This document shows positions 13,042 to 24,200 of a stretch of DNA of 64,000 nt, in pieces. The stretch covers positions 71,085,556 through 71,149,555 of the forward strand of contig CM039184.1 of the NCBI GenBank assembly GCA_008360975.2, given 5' to 3'. The translations under genes and the position numbers were made by a program. Position 1 is the stretch's first letter; each line of letters opens with the position of its first letter. This DNA is from Lichenostomus cassidix. Its lineage: Eukaryota > Chordata > Aves > Passeriformes > Meliphagidae. The notes under the pieces were generated by a model. The model searched no databases and had not been told where the DNA came from. It saw nothing but the letters and a program-made list of their open reading frames with translations.

Positions 13042-14084
13042 AGGTGTTTCTCGCTTGACTGTAGAAAGGTCGTCGAAGCCCAATGAGTGCCTTCCGCACC
13101 CACGGGGCTCACAGCGCTGCCGCCTCCCCCTGACTGAAGTGGTAGCGCCCACCCGGCTGGTCGGCGCCAGGGGGCCGGGCTCCCGGCCCAATGCATTATC
13201 CATGAAGGGGCAGGCCCACATGCTTATTAGCAGGCACGGCCGGGGCTGGGGCGGCGCCTGTGACGCCACTGTGACGGATGTTCCGGCGCTCTTAAGGGCG
13301 CCGCGGCGGCTCCGAGCCGGCAGCGGGGCGGGGGCGGCGGCGGCCGGGGGGCGGCAGCAGCCTCGCTGAGGAGACCGGGTCGCCTGCCCTGTGGAGGTAC
13401 CGGCGGCCTCCCCGCCTTCCCTCCTTCCCTCCCCGCCACTGCCAGGCCCGGGAATGCCCCGCTCTCCCCCTGCGTTGCGGTGTGGCGGCTGGGGGGTCGG
13501 ACGGAGGAGTTGCTGTCCGGGGGCAGTGACCTGTCTGGGCGGATTCCTGATCTAGTGGATCCCTGTGGGTGCGACTGCAGGCTGGAAGGGCCGCCCTACC
13601 GGGGGTCCCAGTAAACGAAAAGGAAAAAGAAATCAACGATAGAACTGGGCTTGTTATCAAAAAGCTACGGGTTTTTAAAGAATACAGTGGCGCTGATGGC
13701 AAAGAAGAGAGCTTTATTCTATAAATTAGCTATTTTGGGACTTACATAGGGGTTTGCGATAGGCGGGTGTTTAAACTCCCCCCCCCCGCCCCCCAACACT
13801 TCGCCACAAAGATTATTAATGATCTTTGTCTCTTTAGTGTGCCGGGGTGGGGGATCACCTCTGCGCCGAGCCGGTGTCAGGGGAGCTCCCGCATTCGGCC
13901 ACCCCAGCCCCTGCCCACCGCCGGGTCCTTCCCCTCCCCGGAGCGGCCGCAGCCGCCTCTCCTCATTCCTTCTCGTCCTGCCCCTTGCCGCCCGCTGTAG
14001 CCGGCTCGTCCGGCAGCGCGTCCGCCGGGTCGCCGCTGCCCTCCCTGTTTCCCCTCAGCGGCCGCTGCTGCGCATCATCAAAAC

Positions 14085-15269
14085 ATGCAGGATGAGCTGC
14101 TCCTGGGGGTGACACAGCAGCAGCAGCCAGGCAGCGAGAGGCTGGGCAGCAGCCCCGCGTCGGGACACCCCCCTCTCGGCCACCCCTCCTCTGACTTTAA
14201 ACCCTGTCTCAGCCCCCACCAGGATTTAAACAAGCAGCAAGCGCAGCAGCCACAGCCGCCGCCTCCTCAGCTGAGCCAGAAGAGGAAAGAGTTTAAGCAG
14301 CAGCTCAGCAGCCCAGCCCAGCTCGGCAGCAGCCACCCCCTGAATAACCACCACCCCCCAGACTATCATCACCACCCCCCTCAGCAGCAGCAGCAGCAGC
14401 AGTTCAGCCACCCCACTGACAAGTACCAGCAGCAGGAGCACAGGCAACACCAGCACCTCCAGCTCCTCAGCGCTCACCCCCAGGAGCCGCCGCGGACGGG
14501 GGATCACCCGCACCACCGGCCCGTCGGCCCCGCCGAGCACCAGGGCAGCGCGGACAGGGGGGGTTCGGAGCGGCTCGCCCCTTCCCGCCCGGGGGGATCG
14601 GCGTCCGCGGACCCCAATGTGGGGGTGGCCGCCGCCTCCTGCGTGAATCCGCCTCCGTCTCCTCATCTGCAGGCGAGAGCCAAGCTGCCCCCCATGGAGT
14701 CCCCCCCGAACAGCCACTTACTGGGCAGCCCCGGGAACCTCCTGCCCGGTGGGCTCGGCTCTGGCTTCAGCAGCCTGCAGAGCCCGGAGATCCCCAGCCC
14801 CCATCACCAGAGCGGGGGCGGCTCCTCCTCGGCGGCTTCCCCTCCTCCTCCGCCGCTGCCCGGCTTCGGCACCCCCTGGTCGGTGCAGACCTCGTCGCCG
14901 CCTCCGCAGCAGACGCAGCAGCCTCCGGTCTCCAGCGGCGGTGGCGGCGGCGGGCAGATCAGCGCGATGCCGCCCCCGAGCCCGGAGTCCGAGACCAGCT
15001 TTTATCCGGGGATCCCGTCATCGATCAACCCCGCTTTCTTCCAGAGCTTCTCGCCGGTGTCTCCTCACAACCTCTGCGCCGGGCCCTTCAGCAGCCCCTT
15101 CTCGGCCGCCGCCCCCCCGCCGCCGCCGCAGATGAATTTACCTCAGCAGCAGCAGCAGCAACAGCAGAACCGGAGATCCCCTGTGAGCCCCCAGCTCCAG
15201 CACCAACACCAGGCGGCGGCCGCCGCCGCCGCCTTCCTGCAGCAGAGAAACTCCTACAACCACCACCAG
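14085..15269 (+). CDS. CPEB2: CPEB2 coding exon 1 (395-residue prion-like N-terminus)
   Basis: The ATG at 14085 is the first ATG after an in-frame TAG at 13998-14000. It has A at -3 and C at +4, and opens with MQDELLLG, close to the MQDDLLM start known from CPEB3. The exon encodes residues 1-395. It is rich in Gln, His, Pro, Ser and Ala, with a pure CAG run at 14382-14402 (7 Gln), an 8-Gln run at 15144-15167 broken by one CAA, and an Ala run near 15212-15232. The MESP motif (about residue 205) and the RRSPVSPQ segment also occur in paralogues. Such disordered Q-rich ends of CPEB proteins drive self-assembly and recruit cofactors. The exon ends CAG|gtaccg, a weak donor, and is phase 0. Mammalian long isoforms may start further upstream. 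Here an upstream start would need a spliced 5' exon because of the in-frame stop. Confidence 0.93.
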
Positions 15270-18200
15270 GTACCGGGCGGCGGCCGCGGCGGGGAGCCCC
15301 GGGGAGGGGAAGAGGGACGCGGGGAAGGGACTGGGACTCCGCTGCCCTCGCTTGGCCGGCCGCGGGAGCCCGGCGGCTTCGCTCTCGCCGGCGCCGGGCG
15401 AGGCTGCGCGGCGGTGACAGCCCGGCGGGACCGCGGCGGCGGCAGGGCGGGGCCGGCCGGCGGGAGGGAGGGAGGGAGGGCACCTGCGCCCCCCGCCCGG
15501 TGCGGCGCCGGGCGCCCGAGGGGTCGGGCTGGAGGGGTCTGCGGACAGCGGCCGCCCCGCGCCCGGCCGCTTTCCCCGCCCGTTCCGGGTGGCAGGTGCC
15601 CGGGTGGCTCTTCCGGCCCTCCTCGGTGCTCCGTCGCATACAGAGGAACGCCGGGGATTTTTTCGGGACAAAACAGGGTTTGCTCTTAAAAAAAGAGCAG
15701 ACGCTCCCGTTGGTTTCGGGGAGTTTGGCCGTGAAAACGCCCCGGTTGGCCCCTAGCCGCCCGCGGCGGGCGCGGTGTCCCCGGAACAATGAGCCTGACA
15801 GCTCCGGCCGGCGCCGCCCCCCCGGGCAGCCCCTTGCCCGGCCTCGGACCGGCCCTCGGACACGGGTCACCGACAGGAGGTTCACATGCGAAAGTTGACA
15901 CCGTGCTGCCTTTTCAGGGGTTTTGACTAACATTGCTTGAATGTGTATCCGAGGACAGCGCAACGTTTCAAGTTACTGTAGTTCTGCGACCGATTTTAAT
16001 AGAGGGGTGTAATGATTCCGTGTTAAAATGGAAGTTTACGTTTCTTCCTGGAACAAAATATTATAAGAAATCAATGAGAAGCAAATCCGTGTTAATATTA
16101 CCAGCTGTTGCATTACAAGCTCGTTTTGCTCCGATAATTCGCTCAGTTGTGAAAGGCTGAAGTTATATAGGCCTCATCTTAATTTTTTTTCATTTTAGTA
16201 TTAAATTCTGTCAGATTTAATCGGTGGAGATTCAGATGTAGCAGAAGTGGAATCTCAGATTGTGTGCCTGTTCAAGAACTGATTTCAATGTGTTATGATT
16301 CGGAGCTAGCTGTCCTTAAGATCTATAATAACCTTCTTCAAACAAATTCCAAAGCAATTCTCCAGCAGTGAGGTGTACAGGAATTTTTTTCTCACTTACA
16401 AGTTGTAGGTATACTTAAACAGTGCCATGACAGCATAGCTAGCAATATTAGAGGCTTGTTAACATTTGGCATTATCTCTTAAGGTTTGTTTCACAATAGA
16501 GTGCCTGCCTCTCCCAAAATTCCAACGCTAGTATTCAAGTTTTACAACACAATTATGTATAATTATATGGAATAGGATGTTTTCCTGATTACTTGACCAA
16601 GAATGGCTTTAGTGGTTTTTTGGTTTGTTTTCTGGGGGTGAGGGTGGTGGGGGTGTTGTTGTTACAATTTTAGCTTTCTGTCTTCAGAATGTTCTGTTTT
16701 ACCTGATACATAACATATTGGCATGCTTTAAATTTTTAAGTTATTAGAATTGCAGGTTGAGGGTTCCTTGCAGCTAAGCTTAGAGATAAGAGTTCTGTGT
16801 TTTCACTTCACAGAACTGAATTTAGAATCATCACACACACCCCCACTCTATTTCTATGTTTGAGAAAAAGCGTTTCCAAGAACAGTCAGATTTGAGACTA
16901 CTAAAGATATATACAGTTCTTCATTGTCAGCCATGCTCAGTGGGTCCACCTCTTGGTAATATGACAACCACTATAGGTCACTTTTTAGCAGAAGTTGTGG
17001 CTTAGGAATAAAAACTTAAATCTTTCAAAAACCTTCCTTCTAAAAACTACTTCCATTTTCATATTAGAGAATATAGTGCACTTGTTAGATATAAGTGTGT
17101 TTAGGTAGGTGTAAGATACACCGTATCTAGATAGGAAAAAATCCTCAAAAAAATTCTAGACTACTCTATGCAGAATCCCACAGATTCATTACTCCAGAAA
17201 TTACTCCATTCATTACTCCAGAAATACTTGAGCAGTGGCTTCAGAATAATGCATTTTAATGTGGAAATGTTAAGATAGCTCCTTCAAACAGATTCTCTGT
17301 ACAGTAGTCAGTGCTCTTTTTGCTCTTATATGGTAATACTGAGACAATGATATTCAAAATACTGGTGGGGGGGGAATAAAATCTGCCATTTGAATTTTAA
17401 TTTTTAAATTTCTCCTCCCTGTAGCAAAATACTACTACTTACTGAGTACAAGTAATTATAAGTATAAATGTAGATATTATTAGAAAAATAATTTTTTAAA
17501 TAGATCTCCTTAAAATTCTTCTGTTATTGATGCAGAGTTCTTGCCATACAATACCAACTAACATATGATAAACTGGTCTCAGGGTTTTTTGTAACATGAT
17601 TTTACACCCTGGAATGTTTCTTTTGCAAAGCTTTAAAGAATGCTACCAGTTACTAAAATGATAATCAAAATTGCCTGCACAAGTACTGTGGTGTTTATTT
17701 GGAAGACATATGGGGGAGTAGGAATGACTTTTTTCTTTTTTAATGAAGCTGTGTTTTGCTCCTTACCTCAGTAACTAATTTACATGTTATCAGAAGAGAG
17801 TGGTTTATAGAAATCTCTGTGTGTTGCTTACTTGGTGGTTGGATTTTCTGGGATTTGGTTTCTTGTACATTTTTTAAAGTAGAAAAATATTTCAGGTGTT
17901 TTCAAAATAATATGAATTAATGTTTCTTTTTTAGCCTCTTCTGAAGCAGTCACCCTGGAGCAATCAGAGCAGCGGCTGGAGCACAGGAAATATATCCTGG
18001 GGAGGAATGCATGGCAGAGACCATCGTAGAACTGGAAACATGGGAATTCCAGGAACTATGAACCAGATATCTCCTTTGAAGAAGCCCTTTTCTGGTAATG
18101 TCATAGCTCCTCCTAAATTTACTCGCTCTACTCCATCACTGACACCAAAATCGTGGATTGAAGATAATGTTTTCCGAACTGACACCAACAGTAATACTCT

Positions 18201-21200
18201 CCTTCCTTTGCAGGTAAGGATGGTATGTACCTGGTGTGTTCATAGTCTTGCATAGCATTTTTACTTCATTCATTTAAAGTGAGAATTAAACAGTGGTTGC
18301 GGCCCTCATACTTGGTTTGAAAATTGCGTTTCTGTATTTTTAGTCTTAAATTGCAAATAATCCGCACGTGTTCAGTGTATTCAGCAATATATGATTCTCA
18401 CAGTTAAATAGTATTGATTGTCAAGAAAGATACAAACTGTAGGCACTGATGAAGCAATAAAACATAGTGTGTTTAATCCAGCAAGTATTTTCTGCCTATG
18501 GTAATGCTTATAATGCTTATATTCTTATAAATCCCTTTAAACCTCAGGTTTAGGGGGTTTTTTTGTTTGCTTGTCCTTGTACATAGATCTTCTTACTTTA
18601 GTAGATGGCTTTTGCGTCTTTGTCATGTTTGTCTTTTACTGGTATTCCAGGCTGACGTTTGTGTGTTAGTGAGATCTTTTGCCTCCACATTTTAGCACCT
18701 TTTATGTTTTGTTTTGTCTGGAAGCCCTGTGATTTAGAAGTGTTAAACAGAAGGATGTGTCTTAGAACTAAAGATTTGGATTCACCTCCTGAATTTTGCC
18801 ACTGACATTTTACGTGACTTTAAGTAAGTCACTTAACTTCAGCCTGAGTAACCTCTTGGTAAAATGTTGCGTTACCCATATTAATTTAGTCACGCCTTGT
18901 TAGCAGAGGCCTTTCATTTGTCATAATTGTGACCACATTTGAGCTCTGTTTGCATAAATAGCAATCTAATGCTTGCGTAGCTGAAGTAGTGGCAAAAGGG
19001 TGCTCCTTGAGACCAGATTTCCCACTAGAGTTCTGTTTTCTTACCATTTTTCTGGTAAATTTGGCACAGGAGGCCACATCCTGACACTGTCCAGGTGAGC
19101 TCTGATACTTGCAGTGTTTTTGAAGCTAACGTGTCTTTGGGACATGTCGAAGTCATGCCAAGTGTGTACATTTGTACCTAAAACTTATTGCCCATATTGT
19201 GAGGACAGGTTCCATTAAGTCACCTTTCTAGCTGGAATATCACAGTTGAATGATCTTGTGTGTGGGTAGAAAGATGAGGGAAAAACATCTGGTATAATTC
19301 AGGAATTATGTTTTGTTAAGGAAAACAGATTACAGATAGGTAATAATTTGCAGTGGAGGGGTGCAAGAATAGTAGAAAGTAAACAAAAGATGTTAGCCTA
19401 AGGAGCAGATTTAAAAATATTAATGCCATCATGCACTGAAACTGCTGTGACGTACACTGGAATTCACATGCAGCTAAGCGCAAGTTGTGAATGTATTTGC
19501 TCATCCAATATGCCTTACAAGTCCATATGACCAATACTTTGAAATTTCAGAAGCTTCTACAGTGGTTGTCTAATATAGATGAACTCATTTTATGTTTAAA
19601 CTAGTGTCTTGTGCATTCAGGCTATCGTCTAAATAATTTCTATGTAATAGGGTAGGAAAGAAATCCTTGCAATTTAACTTTAAAATGCTTTAATGTTTCT
19701 GTTTAGGGGTTGGGGGATTTCTTTTAAGGGATAATGTCAAAGTGAGAAGTTGGGCATGCTTAATTGTTGGTCATACATATGAGTACCAGACCCACCAATT
19801 AAATAGGCCTGTTTGGCTATATTTGTGCTGTTGATCTGTCTATGCTTAAATCTCCCTGACATTTATAAAGTCATAGTTGCAGAACACAGTAAAAATAAAC
19901 CTCTTTGAAGGGTTGCAGTGTTATCTACTGCTATCGTGGAAACACTAGATATTTCCATAAATTACTTTGCTAAAATCGTGTTCTTATTTTTTGGTTCGTA
20001 CACTATTGTTACATGATTAATTCCTTGTGATGACTGTTGCATTTTGGAAGTTGAAATGAAAAAGTTAAATAGAGCTTGGAGCTCGTGCTTCTTTTCATCA
20101 GACTTGTTGGCAATTGCAATGCTGTCAAACACCCATCTTGCCGATTTGTACTGTGCTTGTCTCTTTCCATAAAAGGCTGTGGTATTTAGATTGAGGATTC
20201 TTAAAGATACAGTAGCAATATCAGAAAATACTAAAAAATAGTACTAATTAAATTTTTTTGCTGTTTGGAAAGCCTAGCACAAAAGCATATCTGTTTGTGT
20301 AGAAGGTATCTATCACTTCCAAGCTTCCATAGAGCAAACGCATCTCAGCATGCATGTTGGATACATACTTCATCATTCACAGTTTTGCAGAATAGTTTTT
20401 CCTTTGGGCTAACTCCAGTAATAATATTGGAGGGTAGGGGACAAAGCACTCCTCCTCCAAACCTTAGCTAGCTCAACCTTAGCAATTAAAAACAGCTTAG
20501 AAAAGCTAGTGCTCTCAGGGACTAAATTTGTGTAGATCTTTAAAGTTCAGCTATCATTTTAAAAAATGCTGTGTATTTTTGCTAAGTCCAGATAGCATTC
20601 AGTATGTGAGCTACTCATACATTTTCTGAAAATCATGTACCTCATGCAAACAAGATAAACCACTCAAGAGGAATTGAGTGCAAATTTGAGGCTTTGCCCT
20701 TCCATCAGACTTCTTTATTCTTTGATGTTTGCATTGATGGGTAGTCCCCAGAATAGAACTGGCATCAATTCTGATGAAAAAAATATTTCTTGACATTAAA
20801 CTAACATACCAGTGACAAAGAATGTCATTACTGATAACTGAGTAAACTATTATGTGTACTGCTTGTAGGGATGAAAGCAGATTTTCTTTACTTCCTGGTT
20901 AAAACTGAAACATATCACATGGGAAGTTGAATTCACAGTGGCCACATTAGTTGCTGCAAAGCTGCTTTTGCTTACAGAAGTTATGAAAGACACCTCAGGA
21001 CTTTTTAAATGTTCAACAGTTTGGTTTTTAAGTTTGGTTTAAACATCATGGCAGCACTGATTTAAATGTGAGCAAAGTAAGTCTGTAGTCAAGTCTTTCT
21101 TATGTGACTCACTGAGAGAATCTTTTTTGCCTTTCTCAGGATTTTAAGATAATACAAGCTTCGTCAAATAAAGTTCTTTCATAGACATCAAACTTGTAGA

Positions 21201-24200
21201 CATAATTTTGTCTAAGTTCAGCCATACCACTTCAACAATTACTGGTACTTCATATAGGGAAGGGTTGTTGCCTTCCACTTGAATCATTAAAGGAACAGTT
21301 AGAAATCTTGTCAAGTATTGACACTGTACAACTTAAGTATTTAATTGAGGGGCCTATTTCTCTCTCCTTGGAGCGAATCTAGGTTCCTTATTTAGATAAT
21401 CTAATTCTCTAGAAGAACATACCTGGCACCACTGACCTTACACAGCCCCTGGGATATTCCACTTTAGGCACTTACATTGCCTTTCAGGAAGTCAGATAAT
21501 AAGAATATTCTTTTATTCCCTAACCTAAAGTACAAAAAACCCTGATTATAGGGTAAAAAGCGGAAAACATATTTCTAAACCCTGATACTGGTGTTTTTCC
21601 CACAAAACCATGCTACAGGTGTTTCTGTGGACACAATGCAAGGACAGAGATCAGTGTTTCATATATCCATTTTATTGATTTACATTCCTTGTATAAGGAA
21701 AATAATTATCTATTTCTATTTTTTTAAGAATTGCTGTATCTGCTAGCCCTATTTTGACTGCAAGCTTAGTTTTTTTACCGTCTTGCAAATAAACTTATTA
21801 AAACATGTTAAAAAGTTTAGTACTACATGTTAGTGTTCAACTATTTTCATTCTAGTAAAAACACTGCGTTCTATGAACATGACTTTAATTTCTGTGTCAC
21901 TTTTGAATTAAGAAAATACGCTGTGTGTCTGAGTGGTTTTCACCTTGATTTGTCCTTGCTGTTTTTTCAAATAAATTCTGTGAAATGTTCGTGGTCCTAA
22001 AAGCTGAGCATTCTTCTTCTGTATTTAATCATAGCTCTCCAGCTGGGGATTGGTGTGGTAAGGTAGCATCTTGCAGAAATGCAGAGTTTTCCTTTTGTAT
22101 TTCTTTTAGAAATTTGCTCAAGTTTTCAGAGAGAGCAATTCCCTTGAAAAACAAAATAAGATTTAAGATTGTATGTCACAACATACAGTGTTTTGGCTAT
22201 TTAATTTAAGCTGCTCTCATGTTCTTCTGTCATACAATCTCTTCCGTTTAGAGAATTGCAAGTTTTCAATATGGTGGTTTTAGTACAATTTAATACACCT
22301 TAACAGTTTAAATGGCTAATCTAGGTGATACAGTGAATATTAGGTGAAGAGCAAGTTGCTAAAGTTGGATTGTTAATGCCATGTTTAGACTCTTAAATGT
22401 GTGGCCCAGTTTTTCAGAAGTGCAGAGTGTTTGGCAGCTGATGTTAAACTTGAAGGCATTGAGATTATCTAGCTGCAAAGTTTTCTTAGTCTTCAGAGTA
22501 ATATAATTGTCCAAACGCTGATCTATAAGCCTCTATAAGTTTGTTTTTACTGAGGCTGTGCTGGAACAGCCCAGTTTCAGGGTTTTTAATGCAATAGATT
22601 GATTGCCCTGGACTGATAAAAATAACACACAAACCCAGATATTTGTGTTTGAGTACCATACTGGGGATATCTCTAATTGGGTAAAGCAGTCTACAGCCAT
22701 GCTTTTAACTTCAGTATCACAACCTTTGAGTAAATAGTATTAGAAGCTGCACAGATTAACCTTTCAAAAGAATCAATTAGAGGGAAGTTTTTGGGGCTTA
22801 CCATACAAATGTTTTTACGACTTCATAGACCTAAGAATTTTCTCCTGTTATTTAAATTTTTTTCAGTTATATAGCTCATTCTATTAATGCAATAAAAAAT
22901 CAGATTTAGGAAAATTCAACAAAATATTTAACAGCCATGATAGTGTAGCAATGATGTGTATGCTGAGTAGCTTATCCTACCTTGTTCTCTGAGTTAAAAT
23001 GAATGTGTTCTCACCTAAGATCCATCCAAAATTGTATTTGCACTCAAGACTGTATAGATGTTTCTAAATCTATACAGAAGATCTAGAGGGGTGGGGCAGG
23101 AGTGTGAGGAGCCCAAAACTTGAATAACAACTTCCCCTTGAAATGCCTAAATGTCCCTTTAGTTATTTCATTGAAAGTATTAATATACAAATTTTCTAGA
23201 TTTGCCTTGTAAAATTGCCAAGACATAACTGATCTCCATAGGGTTTCTGGTTGTTTCCAGGTTATAAATACATATTCTTGAGCTGAAGTACTCCAGTACT
23301 GGGATTTTTTTGTTCATTTTTAAATGCTTATGTAGCTGGGAAGTAGGTGTGTCTTTGCCACAGGACCTGTTCTTGGTGCTTTTTTAGGCTCATTTTAGTT
23401 AGCTTACAGAGCTGATTATGTCATTTTAACTTTAAACACTTGGTTGTCAGGTTGACCGTTCACAGATGTCTACCAGACATCTTTAGTTCATCTTTACCAC
23501 TAATGACACTGTGAAAAGTAACCAAGCAATTTTGTGTGTCTACTTTAAGCCTTCCTCCTTGCATTTTTATAGAACTGAAATTGTAGTTTCAATAGGTTTT
23601 CATATTAAGTTTCTCATTTACACTAGTTATGGTTTCAGCAAGGGGCTTATGATTATAGTATGTCCTCACTAAAATGAGAATGACTTGAAGTTTAGATGTT
23701 AGCAGAGGTATTTTAGAATATGTATGTAGGAATTATTAGGTTATTACTGCTAACATTAACACTCAATACTATGTTCAGGTACTTTTTGAAGTGTGGATAC
23801 TTTATTACTAAATCAGCTGTCACTTTCTAGTCTTAAAGCACATTTTTATTCAGAGGTCGGGTTTAAGGTGAAAAAGTGGAACTTGTTAACATTTTAGTTT
23901 GGGAAGCAATTTTTCAAAGGTTTCTTTAATTTACCTATTTACAAACTCAGTTAATTCATCAAGGTCAAAGTTACGAAGTCCTTTTTTGCAGCCAAGTAAG
24001 ACCATACTTGAAATGACTATAAGCTTTATGACTTTTGTCTTCAGCCTCCATCTCATGGTGCTGAATTTCCTTAGAATACGAAGAGACATGTTAAGATCAT
24101 ATCTTAAAGATACTACTACTTACAGATTTTATTACCTATGTTAGCAGTCAATTTTTTACTTCAAGTAGTCCTACAAATCAATAGCTTAAAGCATGTGTCC

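Larger units (their letters stand above)
12700..15650 (+). promoter_or_regulatory. CPEB2: CpG-island promoter region of CPEB2
   Basis: The sequence changes abruptly from AT-rich to very GC- and CpG-rich here and returns to AT-rich after about 15650. The island covers the putative promoter, 5' UTR, coding exon 1 and the start of intron 1. GC boxes (GGGCGGGG type) cluster at 12739-12768 and their complements at 12812-12836. TGCGTCA (12853-12859) abuts a perfect octamer ATGCAAAT (12860-12867). CCAAT occurs at 13080-13084 and 13188-13192. Two TGACG CRE-like half sites and a TTCCGG ETS-like core lie at about 13261-13285. There is no convincing TATA box, so dispersed initiation, perhaps near 13290-13400, is likely. 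The exact start site cannot be set from sequence. Confidence 0.8.
15270..17934 (+). other. CPEB2 intron 1
   Basis: The first 380 nt remain in the CpG island and include a G-quadruplex-type motif; the rest is AT-rich. It holds one 24-bp tandem duplication (17184-17231). No internal exon is supported. The exon 1 frame stays open to a stop at 15687-15689 if the weak donor is not used. Confidence 0.85.

Noticed and set aside
14226..15963. Long reverse-strand frames opposite CPEB2 exon 1 (163, 177 and 291 residues)
   Set aside because: GC-rich coding sequence lacks stop codons on the other strand. The peptides are Arg/Pro/Leu low complexity and mirror the sense codons.
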